Positions 40,974 through 49,861 of a stretch of 64,000 nt of DNA are shown in pieces. Location: contig CAWFDX010000013.1 in the NCBI GenBank assembly GCA_963814645.1, forward strand, positions 165,533 to 229,532, given 5' to 3'. A program made the position numbers and the translations under genes. This DNA is from RYN-230 sp963814645. Its GTDB lineage: Bacteria > Actinomycetota > Actinomycetes > Streptosporangiales > Streptosporangiaceae. The notes beneath the pieces are model-generated. The model had not been told where the DNA came from. It saw nothing but the letters and a program-made list of their open reading frames with translations, and made no database searches. The number at the start of each line of letters is the position of its first letter. The stretch's first letter is position 1.

Positions 40974-41544
40974 GTCGATCCTTTCCCCGTTGCTGAGCAA
41001 CGTGGCGCTGTCGGTCCTGGACGAGTTCATCGCCGAGGGCGCGGGAGGCCCCGGAGCCAGCCCGTATGAGAGGGCCAAGCGGCGCCGCCAGGGTCTGCCC
41101 AACTACCGGCTGGCCCGGTACGCGGACGACTGGTGCCTGGCGGTGTCGGGCACCAAGGCGCACGCCGAAGCCCTGAAGGAGGAGATCGCCGAGGTCCTCG
41201 CGGTGATGGGCCTGCGCCTGTCACCGGAGAAGACCCTGATCACCCACATCGACGGCGGCCTCGAATTTCTCGGCTGGCGCATCCAGCGCCACCGCAAGCG
41301 AGGCACCGGCAAGAGCTACGTCTACGTCTACCCGGCCAAGAAGGCGCTGGCTGCCATCATGGCCAAGACCAAGGCGTTCTGCCGGCAGAGCATCAACCTG
41401 CCGCTCAGGGTCCTGCTCATCCAGCTCAACCGGATGCTGCGGGGCTGGACCGCGTACTTCAAGTACGGCTGCTCGAACGCGACCTTCAGCTACCTGAGGT
41501 CCTACTTGTGGAAAACAGGCCTCCCGGGCAGTAAGCGCTGCTAG
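40974..41544 (+). pseudogene. Group II intron reverse transcriptase/maturase fragment
   Basis: In-frame coding resumes right after the RIT end: GSILSPLLSNVALSVLDEFI, then YADDWCLAVSGTKAHAEALK (catalytic YADD), GLRLSPEKTLITHIDGGLEF and maturase-domain RMLRGWTAYFKYG. The N-terminal half is absent left of the RIT element, and the C-terminal D/En domains are cut by a stop at 41544. Remnant only. Confidence 0.85.
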
Positions 41545-41631
41545 TGCTGGCCTACCTGCCGGTCCGTGCGCTTGCTGAGGCCCCGAAGCTCGATGGCCGC
41601 TGGCGACATCGGCGCCGGGAGGCCGGTCAGC

Positions 41632-42561
41632 TCAGTGCCTTGGCTGATCGCCCAGGCTCTCGCTGCTGGCGGGTTTGACTGCTGAGGGACTTTCGGGGCC
41701 GGTGGTAGCGGAGGGGATGGGCGACGGGCTCGAGCTGCCGGGCGCCAGGCTCGGGCTCGAGCTGGTTGGTGACGGGCTCGGGCTCGAGCTGGTTGGTGAC
41801 GGGCTCGGGCTCGAGCTGGTTGGTGACGGGCTCGGGCTCGAGCTGGTTGGTGACGGGCTCGGGCTGGTTGGTGACGGGCTCGGGCTGCTGGCCGGGCTAG
41901 GGCTGGTGGCTGTCGGGCCAGTGGTCAAGGTCGCGCAAGCCGTCGGACTTGGACTGGCGGTCGTGGTGGCGCCAGTGGCCGGGCTCGTCGGTGTGGTCGC
42001 AAGAACCGGTTGCCGCGCTGCGCAGTTGGCCGGGTTCGGCTGCTGGTGACTTGCCGTGCCAGAAGCCATCCCGCTTACGGCTCCTCCGCTGGGGAGCGGC
42101 TTTCCGCCATGGCCGCTCACCGGCGGGCGGCTCGAGGATCCAGAGCTGCCGCTGGTGATTGAGCGGATGAGCAAACCTGTCTGGACTATCGCGTGCCGCA
42201 GCGGTGGACTCAGCGCACCAGCGCCTATTGCCACCGCGAAAGCAGTCCCGGCCAAAGCAGCGGCCAGGACCACCCGCGACGGACGTCGACCACTCGACGG
42301 GCTCGGCCGCGTCCCCCGCCGCCGCTGCCGGGTTGAGCCAGGTACCGCCGCCAGCCACGCCCCGAGGGAACTCAGCCCTCCCCGCGTCCACCTAGCCGTC
42401 TGGGAGTAAACGGCCATCATCCACGCCACGGGCAACGAGTGGGGTGTGGTCAGCCGACTGCGGATCCGCTCCAGGCCGTCTTGGGACGGCTCAACCGAGT
42501 CGGCTGTAGAGTGCAGCGCCCAACGCAGCAGGTCCTCAAATTCACGATCCTGCTGGCTCAT
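41632..42561 (-). CDS. Putative anti-sigma-like membrane protein with Ser/Pro repeats
   Basis: 309 residues. N-terminal cytosolic helical part (EFEDLLRWALHSTADSVEPS), a TM segment (VVLAAALAGTAFAVAIGAGA, about residues 95-115) and a long extracytoplasmic Ser/Thr/Pro tail with PSPSPTSS repeats. The start overlaps the stop of an ECF sigma gene (ATGA), the usual place for the cognate anti-sigma factor. No HxxxCxxC zinc motif is present. Confidence 0.6.
   Translation of the reverse strand: MSQQDREFEDLLRWALHSTADSVEPSQDGLERIRSRLTTPHSLPVAWMMAVYSQTARWTRGGLSSLGAWLAAVPGSTRQRRRGTRPSPSSGRRPSRVVLAAALAGTAFAVAIGAGALSPPLRHAIVQTGLLIRSITSGSSGSSSRPPVSGHGGKPLPSGGAVSGMASGTASHQQPNPANCAARQPVLATTPTSPATGATTTASPSPTACATLTTGPTATSPSPASSPSPSPTSPSPSPTSSSPSPSPTSSSPSPSPTSSSPSPSPTSSSPSLAPGSSSPSPIPSATTGPESPSAVKPASSESLGDQPRH
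41765..41870. repeat. Tandem 27-bp coding repeat
   Basis: About four copies of a 27-bp unit containing GGGCTCGAGCTGGTTGGTGA; each encodes SPSPSPTSS on the minus strand. Copy number is likely variable. Confidence 0.75.
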
Positions 42562-43181
42562 GCTTCCTCCGCCAGCATGGCCCGAAGCGCCGACATGGCC
42601 CGTGAGACATTGCTTTTGACGGCGCCCTTGGTAATTCCCATGGTCGAGGCGATCTGAGCCTCCGACAGCCCAGCGTAATACCGCAGCACCAGTGCCTCGC
42701 GCTGTCGCGGAGAAAGCCCCTGCAGCGCGGTTATCACCGCCGAGCGGCTTAGCAGCTTCATCGCTTCTGCCTCCGCGCTCGGCACGTCGGGCAGCGGTTG
42801 CAGCACACTCCGGTCAACGACTACCTGGTGCCGCAACACCGAATGAGATCGGTTAACTACACACTGCCGCAGATACCCTGCTGCTTTGCCGACGTCCTGG
42901 AGACGGCGCCAGTTGGCGTGTAGGGCAATGAAGGAGTCCTGCACAATCTCTTCCGCCGTTGCCATGTCGCCCACCAGCAGCGCCGCCAGCCGCACTAGCG
43001 ACCGGTAGCGCTCGGCATACAGCGCAGTGACCGCGCAGTCAGCCTCGCCATCAGTCCCTGCCCCCCTGACCCCAAGGACCCCAGGCCCGGGAAGGGGAAA
43101 CTCCACCGCATCCCCGGATTGAGCCGCAGTCGTAGCGGAGGCCGGCGACCCCACACTGCGCTGCCCCAACAACCGTGCCAT
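42558..43181 (-). CDS. ECF-type RNA polymerase sigma factor (SigE/SigM-like)
   Basis: 207 residues. Sigma2 region LVRLAALLVGDMATAEEIVQ with DSFIALHANW; sigma4 region LSPRQREALVLRYYAGLSEA then QIASTMGITKGAVKSNVSRA. The start is uncertain: the first 45 residues are low-complexity and a later start is possible. Co-translated with the anti-sigma-like protein. Confidence 0.85.
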   Translation of the reverse strand: MARLLGQRSVGSPASATTAAQSGDAVEFPLPGPGVLGVRGAGTDGEADCAVTALYAERYRSLVRLAALLVGDMATAEEIVQDSFIALHANWRRLQDVGKAAGYLRQCVVNRSHSVLRHQVVVDRSVLQPLPDVPSAEAEAMKLLSRSAVITALQGLSPRQREALVLRYYAGLSEAQIASTMGITKGAVKSNVSRAMSALRAMLAEEA

Positions 43182-43329
43182 CCCCCGACCTGCCCCCTAC
43201 CGAACCTTCCTGGCCGTCCCCCACGAGGGGAGGCGTGAAACCAAGTGGCGCAGACATTCACCAACTCCCCCCGGGGGCGTGATACCAAGAGGCACAAGAG
43301 TTTGCTGACGCCCCATGTGGTCACCGCCA

Positions 43330-43498
43330 GCCGGAGGTATCGGCCAGGTAGGCGCCTGAAAGAACGGCCCTGGTGCGCGGGCGTACGAAATGTCAGCGAC
43401 CTGGGCGAGGATTCGGGCGTGGGGAGCAAAGCGCAGTTCCCCGGGTGATCCCAGTGCACCTGAGTGAGCACCACAAGGCCGATGTCTGCTGGGTCCAT
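43330..43498 (-). pseudogene. Metallo-beta-lactamase-fold fragment
   Basis: MDPADIGLVVLTQVHWDHPG followed by NCALLP resembles the HxHxDH metal-binding strand of the fold, with the first His apparently replaced by Gln. Only about 50 residues are recognisable before the frame loses similarity. Confidence 0.4.
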
Positions 43499-43595
43499 GA
43501 CGCGGCCCTGACGCCTCCGGTCCGCCCAGTCATTGGCCACGGCGGCGGCATCAGCAGGATGGCGGGGAACAGCAGGATCAGAACCCAGTGCCGCG

Positions 43596-44640
43596 TCAGG
43601 CAACGTTTGCCCGGTCAAGGACTCGGCGGAGCCGTTCGTCGTAGGCGTGGCTGTTGCGCCAGATGATGTACCGGCGGATCATGCTGGCCTGCTCTTCGTG
43701 GCCGGTGTGGTCGGTGCCGTCGAGGGCGAAGTACCGCAGCGGTGAACTGCGCCTCGATGCGGTTTAACCAGGATGAGTTCGTCGGTGTGTAGGCGATCTC
43801 AGTGTTGTTCGCTGCGGCCCACTGCCCGACGCGTTTGCCTTTGCGGGTGGTCAGGTGGGGTGAGAAGTTGTCGCAGATGATCGCGATCCGCACCTGCTGT
43901 GGGTAGAGAGAGCGCAGGTAGCGGCAGAACTCCAGGAATTTCGCCCGGTTCTTGCGTGGCTTGATGTGCCCGAACAGCTTGTCCTCGCCCAGCTCGTAGG
44001 CGGCGAACAGGTGCCGCACCCCCGGCGGTGCGGGTGTAGGTGGCGCGCATTCGGCGCCGCGCTGCCCGCCCGGGTTCTTTGTTCTTGCCGCTGACTGCCT
44101 CCCACTGCCGCCCCGGATGCCGCTGGAGGTTCAGCGGCCCGAATTCGTCCACGCAGAAGATCACCTCCGGCTCGCCCGGCTCGGGGAGGACCTCGTGGTC
44201 GGCGATCGCGTACAGGTGCTCGATGTGGGCCTTCTTCACCGCGTAGCGCGGGTCAGTGGAGGCCTTCCAGGTCTTCATTCGTTGAAAGGTGACGCCCTCC
44301 TCGCGGAGCAGGGCACGCAGGCCCTCATGGGAGATGTCGTCGACCACCCCCTCGGCCACCAGGAAGTCGGCCAGCTTGGCCAGGCTCCAAGCGGAAAACG
44401 GCAGGCCATGCTCGGCTGGCCTGGACTTGGCGAGCTTCTTGAATCTCCCGGCGCTGGCCCAGCGTGAACTTCGGCGGGCCGCCGCCTTTGTACTTGGGGT
44501 ACAAGGAGCCGAACCCATCGGCGTTGAAGTTATGGATCACATCGCGGACCCGGTCCTCGCTAGTGAAGGCCACCTTCGCGATCGCCGCGACGTCCATGCC
44601 CTGCGCGGCCCTCGTCGTCATCGATCTCCCGCACCCGCAC
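43596..44640 (-). pseudogene. IS630-family transposase, multiple frameshifts
   Basis: Three frames are needed: N-terminal HTH (GMDVAAIAKVAFTSEDRVRD, up to KFTLGQRREI), the middle (FSAWSLAKLADFLVAEGVVD; VIFCVDEFGPLNLQ with the first Asp) and the end (IAIICDNFSPHLTTRKGKRV; NSSWLNRIEAQF). A short tail FALDGTDHTGHEEQASMIRR is in a fourth segment. Dead copy; unlike the IS630 at 46114. Confidence 0.85.
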
Positions 44641-44742
44641 GCGCTCGGCCACCGGCCCAGTCTGGGGCGATCAAGCCCTGCAGCAAAGTGCCCGGCCGGG
44701 CAGTGGCGTCCGGCCCAGGGTGCAGGCGATAGCGTCACTGTC

Positions 44743-45243
44743 ATGACCGGCGCCGCGGCGGGGGCGAACTGGCGGGACATGGAACTGGCCGCGCCGGAGA
44801 TCGCGCGGCTCGGCCTGGCCCGGCTGACCTCGGTACGCGTGGCACTGCTGGGCACACTGCGCCGCGACGGATCCCCGCGCATCAGCCCCATCGAGCCCTG
44901 CTTCGCCAAGGGGCAGCTGCTCATCGGTGCCATGGCCTGGACCGGGAAGGCAGCCGACCTGCGGCGCGACCCACGGTATGTGCTGCACAGCGCAGTCACC
45001 GGCCCCGACAGCGGGGAGGGAGAGCTCAAGCTGTCTGGGCCAGCGGCAGAAGCTGACCAGGCCTTTCGCCGCGCGCCAGCGCATGCCTGGTGGCTGACCT
45101 GGGCACCGGAAAAGGCGGCCGTGTTCACCCTGCACATCAGCCACGCAGTGTTCGTCGACTGGGATATCAACGCCGGCCTGATGACGATCCACCGGTGGTC
45201 CCCGTCAAACGGCTACAGCGCGGCCCGCCGCAGCTACCCATAG
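44743..45243 (+). CDS. Pyridoxamine 5'-phosphate oxidase-related protein
   Basis: 166 residues. LGLARLTSVRVALLGTLRRD then GSPRISPIEPCFAKGQLLIG is the FMN/F420-binding split-barrel start; WTGKAADLRRDPRYVLHSAV follows the family. Intact, between two transposase loci. Confidence 0.72.
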   Translation: MTGAAAGANWRDMELAAPEIARLGLARLTSVRVALLGTLRRDGSPRISPIEPCFAKGQLLIGAMAWTGKAADLRRDPRYVLHSAVTGPDSGEGELKLSGPAAEADQAFRRAPAHAWWLTWAPEKAAVFTLHISHAVFVDWDINAGLMTIHRWSPSNGYSAARRSYP

Positions 45244-46068
45244 CCAATGGTCACCACCGGCCTGCGCCAGGCCAACGGTCCTCAGGCCAGCCCACCCATC
45301 CATGCGCCAGAGGACACGGGGCAAACGTGGGCAGTCGCGGCACTAGGTGGAGCTGAAGAACAGCCCGATGGCGCCGCGCCGTAGCCCGGTCAGATACTCA
45401 GCCACGGTCCCGCGGACGCGCCGAGAGTATAGGCGAGCGGTTCAAGTCCCCCCCTCGGACACCAAATGAGCATGGTTGACCAGCACTTGTACCTCTAAAG
45501 AGATACCAGTAGCTGCTGAAAGCGCAGGTCACGGGCATAGGGGTCCAACTCGGTTGGAGTCTGGCTGCCCGACCTCCAGAACACGGCCTGGCTCGGCTGG
45601 CGATTCGCGCCGCAGGGTCGGCCCGAGCCATCCCGCAACGACACTCATAGTCCGTTTGCATCGAACTGGCGGGGTGGCAGTTCGTCTCAGAGGCGTACGC
45701 TCAGTGACGAAATGAGTGGCCGGGCAGGAAGTCTGAAACGCGCCCGAGTATGGATTTCGGTCAGCGCGGTCAAATGCGCCACCGCCTGCGCGCATATTTC
45801 CCGGTTCGGGGAGCATGGCCGACGGGCCTCCCAGGCGGAGGGTTCCGCATGGAGCGCTGCGTTAAATGTGGGCCGCACGTCAGGCAGGTCCCGCGCCGAC
45901 TCTCGGTCGTTAGACCAGCTCCTGCGGCGCGACGCGGCTTGGGCGCTAGGCAGCCGTAGGCCAAGACTCGCGCTCGGATGACGCCGCGGGGCGTTGCACG
46001 AACCAGCCGGGCGAGCGCGGCGGTCTCCGGTTACTACGCCGTACCGGCCCGGGTTGGGAATCACTCAT
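45244..46068. other. Non-coding stretch with tRNA-like fragment
   Basis: About 825 bp without a gene I can support. At about 45433-45463 a GGTTCAAGTCC T-loop motif followed by CTCGGACACCA looks like the 3' end of a tRNA with encoded CCA, but the stem pairing is imperfect and no 5' half is present. It may be an old att remnant. Confidence 0.35.
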
Positions 46069-47205
46069 CTAGTATCCCGCGCCATAAGTTCGTTGAATAT
46101 GTAGTCTCCCGGTATGGCGCGGACGGGACGTACGACAGCTGAGCTGAAGCTGGCAGACGGTGAGCGTGAGGTCCTGGTGCGGTGGTCGCGGCGGGCTAAG
46201 TCCTCGCAGGCGCTGGCGCAGCGGTGCCGGATCGTGCTGGGCTGCGCGGACGGCAAGACGAACCAGCAGGTTGCTGCTGAGCTGGGGATCTGGCCGCAGA
46301 CGGTGGGCAAGTGGCGGCGGCGTTTCCTGGAGCGGCGGCTGGAGGGGCTGGTCGATGAGCCGCGTCCAGGTGCGCCGCGGAAGATCACCGATGAGCAGGT
46401 CGAGCAGGTCGTGGTGGCGACGCTGGAGCGGGCCCCGGCGGGTGCGACGCACTGGTCGCGGGCGTCGATGGCCGCTGAGAGCGGGCTGAGCAAATCGACG
46501 GTCGGGCGGATCTGGAAGGCGTTCCGGCTCCAGCCGCACCGGGTCGATACCTTCAAGCTCAGCAATGACCCGCAGTTCATCGACAAGGTCCGCGATGTGG
46601 CCGGGCTGTACCTTGACCCGCCGGAAAAGGCCCTGGTGCTGTGTGTGGATGAGAAGTCCCAGATCCAGGCCCTGGACCGCTCCGCGCCGGTGCTGCCGAT
46701 GATGCCCGGCATGCCGGAGCGGCGCACGCACGACTACCTGCGGCACGGCATCACCACCTTGTTCGCCGCCCTGGACGTGGCCAGCGGCGAGGTCATCGGC
46801 TCGATCCACCGCCGGCACCGGGCCAGCGAGTTCCGCAAGTTCCTCGCCAAGCTCGACAAGCAGGTTCCCGCTGCCCTGGATGTCCACCTGATCTGCGACA
46901 ACTACAGCACCCACACCTCGCCGGTCATCATCCGGTGGCTGGATGCCCACCCCCGCTTCCACATGCACTTCACGCCCACCTACTCCTCCTGGCTCAACCA
47001 GGTCGAGCGGTGGTTCGGCCTGCTCACCGACCAGAGACTGCGCCGGGGCGCACACACCTCGCTGCAGGCCCTGGAAAATGACATCCGCGACTGGATCAGG
47101 ACCTGGAACGAGAACCCCCGGCCCTTTACCTGGACCAAGACCGCCGACGAGATCCTCGAACGCCTTGCCTCATATCTTCAACGAATTCCTGGCGCGGGAT
47201 ACTAG
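46069..47205 (+). mobile_element. IS630-family insertion sequence
   Basis: About 1137 bp. The terminal repeats CTAGTATCCCGCGCC (46069-46083) and its complement (47191-47205) match perfectly, with GTTCGTTGAA shared further in. The outermost CTAG contains the TA expected for this family. The transposase stop codon lies in the right repeat. Confidence 0.88.
46114..47205 (+). CDS. IS630-family transposase
   Basis: 363 residues, intact. HTH (QALAQRCRIVLGCADGKTNQ; WPQTVGKWRRRFLERRLEGL), then DDE core: VLCVDEKSQIQALDR (Asp), VHLICDNYSTHTSPV (Asp), FTPTYSSWLNQVERWFGLLT (Glu). Looks recently active since its ends are clean. Confidence 0.93.
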   Translation: MARTGRTTAELKLADGEREVLVRWSRRAKSSQALAQRCRIVLGCADGKTNQQVAAELGIWPQTVGKWRRRFLERRLEGLVDEPRPGAPRKITDEQVEQVVVATLERAPAGATHWSRASMAAESGLSKSTVGRIWKAFRLQPHRVDTFKLSNDPQFIDKVRDVAGLYLDPPEKALVLCVDEKSQIQALDRSAPVLPMMPGMPERRTHDYLRHGITTLFAALDVASGEVIGSIHRRHRASEFRKFLAKLDKQVPAALDVHLICDNYSTHTSPVIIRWLDAHPRFHMHFTPTYSSWLNQVERWFGLLTDQRLRRGAHTSLQALENDIRDWIRTWNENPRPFTWTKTADEILERLASYLQRIPGAGY

Positions 47206-47301
47206 GTCCAAGGTGAGCTTGCCGTCGATCGCGTGACGCACCAGGTGCGCGCAGGCGGAATGCCCGATCAATCATGATCGAGCTGCAGACTTGCGCAGGT
47301 C

Positions 47302-49644
47302 TTAGGCCCCGTCTAGCCGCCCGGCGTCCTGGTAGGCGGTGGCGAGGTTGTTGCGCGAGCCCAGGGTGTCGGGGTGGGTGTCGCCCAGGACCTGCTCGGC
47401 GTCGGTCAGGGTGCGTTCCAGCAGTGGGATAGCTTCGTCCAGCCGCCCGGCGTCCTGGTAGGCGGTGGCGAGGTTGTTGCGGGCGGTCAGGGTGTCGGGG
47501 TGGGTGTCACTCAGGACCTGCTCGGCGTCGGTCAGGGTGCGCTGGTACAGCGGGATGGCCTCGTCCAGCCGCCCGGCGTCCTGGTAGGCGGTGGCGAGGT
47601 TGTTGCGCGAGCCCAGGGTCTCGGGGTGGGTGTCGCCCAGGGCCTGCTCGGCGTCGGTCAGGGTGCGCTGGTACAGCGGGATGGCCTCGTCCAGCCGCCC
47701 GGCGTCCTGGTAGGCGGTGGCCAGGTTGTTGCGGGAGCCCAGGGTGTCGGGGTGGGTGTCGCCCAGGGCCTGCTCGGCGTCGGTGAGGGTGCGTTCCAGC
47801 AGCGCGATGGCTTCGTCCAGCCGCCCGGCGTCCTGGTAGGCGGTGGCGAGGTTGTTGCGGGCGGTCAGGGTGTCGGGGTGGGTGTCGCCCAGGACCTGCT
47901 CGGCGTCGGTCAGGGTGCGCTGGTACAGCGGGATGGCCTCCTTCAGCCGCCCGGCGTCCTGGTAGGCGGTGGCCAGGTCATTGCGGGAGCCCAGGGTGTC
48001 GGGGTGAATGTCGCCAAGCACCCGCTCGGCGTCGGTCAGGGTGCGCTCCAGCAGCGGGATAGCCTCCTTCAGCCGCCCGGCATCCTGGTAGGCGGTGGCG
48101 AGGTCGTTGCGGGCGGTCAGGGTGTCGGGGTGGGTGTCGCCCAGGACCTGCTCGGCGTCGGTCAGGGCGCGTTCCAGCAGAGAGGTGGCCTCGTCCGGCC
48201 GCCCGGAATCCTGGTCGGCCACCGGGCCCTCCCCGTACTCAACCGCCTGGACAAAACCGTCACTCAGGTCAAGCAGGCACCAACCTGCCCAACCGCGCAG
48301 CCATAGCAGTGTCTCGGCCAGGGCCATGTCATGGTCGCCCAGGTGAGGTGACAGATGCCCATCCAGGGCCATAACCTGCTGGACGGCATCGCTAGCGGCG
48401 GGCCAGTTCCGCAACGGCTCGGCCAGAGACCGGGTCACTGCCTCCAGCAGTTCTGCGATGCCCGTGCCGAGCCTAGCCAGGGTTCCGTCCTGGGCCTGGC
48501 GCTCGACGGCCACGCGCATGGTCAGCTGGTGCGCGGCCACCGTGGCACCATCGACGCTGAAGGTCAGCAGGGAGGCGCTGGCCAGCCGCTCGAGCGCCTC
48601 GTCAATGCTCTGTGGTTCGATGGCCTCGGTGCCTGGTTGGAGAAGGCCTTGCTGTCCGGCTGCGTACAGCAGTGCCCGGGATACCCCCGCTTCCGACAGC
48701 AGCGCGACAGTGTTGATCAGCCCTTGGCACAACTCGGTCGGATCACCGTCGGCTACCGCGTCTAGCGCCACCATGATGGCCTCGGTGATGCCGTGCGGGT
48801 ACAACTCCCCGGTCACCGTTTTCAGATAGTTCTGCACCGGCCGGGTGCGCAGCCGGGCCAGGTAGGTGGGATAGTCCAGGTGCTGGGCAGCGATCACGGC
48901 CGCGGCTTGTGCCAGGGCCAGCGGCAAGAAACCCAGCTCGCCCGCTAGCTTCCGCGCCCCGGTCTTAGCGGAGCGGCCAGTGCGCTGAGCCAAGAACGCG
49001 GATGCCTCCTGCTCGGTGAACACTCCTGCCGACACCGCCGTGCCGAGCTCCTCCGCCCGCATCCGGTTGCTGGTGATGATGGTCTGGCACTGCCCGGCGG
49101 TGGGCAAGAATGCTGCCAGGCTGTCCAGGTCGGTGGCGTTGTCGAACACCACCAGGCACCGGTCCCCATCGGCGTCCAGCCGATGCCGTACCCCGGCCGC
49201 CAGGCTGTTCAGCTCCGCGCCTGGCTCCGCGATTCCCAGCGTGGCGGCGACTTGGCCCAGTCCGGCCAGGGTCTGAGCGGTGTCGGCGGCGTTCACCCAT
49301 GCCACCAACCGCCAGCCGGCCGCAATGCATGACCGGGCATAGGCGGCCGCGAGCTGGGTCTTGCCGACGCCGCGTCTCCCGGTCACTGCCCGCACGCCCG
49401 TGACCCCCGGGCGGCTATCTGCCAACGCTCGGAGCAGATCCTTGCGCGGCTGAAACGCAGGCGCCTGCCGCGGCACCAGCCCGACCACCCGCTGGCCCGC
49501 AGTTACTGAGGTCGGCATCTGAACGACCAGCTGGGCAATGTAGTGCTCGATGAACTGGTTCAGCTGGGCGTCATGCCCGCCGAGCTGCGCGCCCTGTGAC
49601 TCGCCCACCGACTGGCGCGGCTCACCGCTCCCGGCGCTAGCCAT
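47302..49644 (-). CDS. NB-ARC (STAND) NTPase with C-terminal TPR repeats
   Basis: 780 residues. After a short N-terminal region without a recognised effector domain comes an NB-ARC module: P-loop VTGRRGVGKTQLAAAYA (about residue 88), Walker B RCLVVFDNATDLD, sensor TIITSNRMRAEELG and the GLPL-like LGFLPLALAQAAAVI. The C-terminus has seven 42-residue TPR units (EAIPLLERTLTDAEQVLGDT, ending AYQDAGR) that are nearly identical to each other. The last ends abruptly as LDGA-stop at the start of an eighth unit, so the gene may be 3'-truncated. STAND proteins of this type act as ligand-triggered switches, including antiphage sensors; role here is inferred. Confidence 0.8.
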   Translation of the reverse strand: MASAGSGEPRQSVGESQGAQLGGHDAQLNQFIEHYIAQLVVQMPTSVTAGQRVVGLVPRQAPAFQPRKDLLRALADSRPGVTGVRAVTGRRGVGKTQLAAAYARSCIAAGWRLVAWVNAADTAQTLAGLGQVAATLGIAEPGAELNSLAAGVRHRLDADGDRCLVVFDNATDLDSLAAFLPTAGQCQTIITSNRMRAEELGTAVSAGVFTEQEASAFLAQRTGRSAKTGARKLAGELGFLPLALAQAAAVIAAQHLDYPTYLARLRTRPVQNYLKTVTGELYPHGITEAIMVALDAVADGDPTELCQGLINTVALLSEAGVSRALLYAAGQQGLLQPGTEAIEPQSIDEALERLASASLLTFSVDGATVAAHQLTMRVAVERQAQDGTLARLGTGIAELLEAVTRSLAEPLRNWPAASDAVQQVMALDGHLSPHLGDHDMALAETLLWLRGWAGWCLLDLSDGFVQAVEYGEGPVADQDSGRPDEATSLLERALTDAEQVLGDTHPDTLTARNDLATAYQDAGRLKEAIPLLERTLTDAERVLGDIHPDTLGSRNDLATAYQDAGRLKEAIPLYQRTLTDAEQVLGDTHPDTLTARNNLATAYQDAGRLDEAIALLERTLTDAEQALGDTHPDTLGSRNNLATAYQDAGRLDEAIPLYQRTLTDAEQALGDTHPETLGSRNNLATAYQDAGRLDEAIPLYQRTLTDAEQVLSDTHPDTLTARNNLATAYQDAGRLDEAIPLLERTLTDAEQVLGDTHPDTLGSRNNLATAYQDAGRLDGA
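47310..48195. repeat. Seven tandem 126-bp TPR-encoding repeats
   Basis: Each unit contains the shared string GGCGTCCTGGTAGGCGGTGG on the plus strand. DNA identity between units is very high, including silent positions, indicating recent expansion or gene conversion. Confidence 0.85.
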
Positions 49645-49861
49645 GCCAGGCGGTCAGCGGGCCGAGTCCGGGCAAAGATGCTGTGCTGGGTGTTGCGATC
49701 CCCCGACCTGCACGCGTGACCGGATCCATCCGTCTAACCTTCCCCGATATAAGCGGTCACCGGCCCCGTATTCTCACGCTCAGCGGTCAGACCATAACTA
49801 CAGCGATCGTTGGGGCCCATTTGGGAGCTACCCAGGCGAACGACTTCGTATGTCTGCTTAG

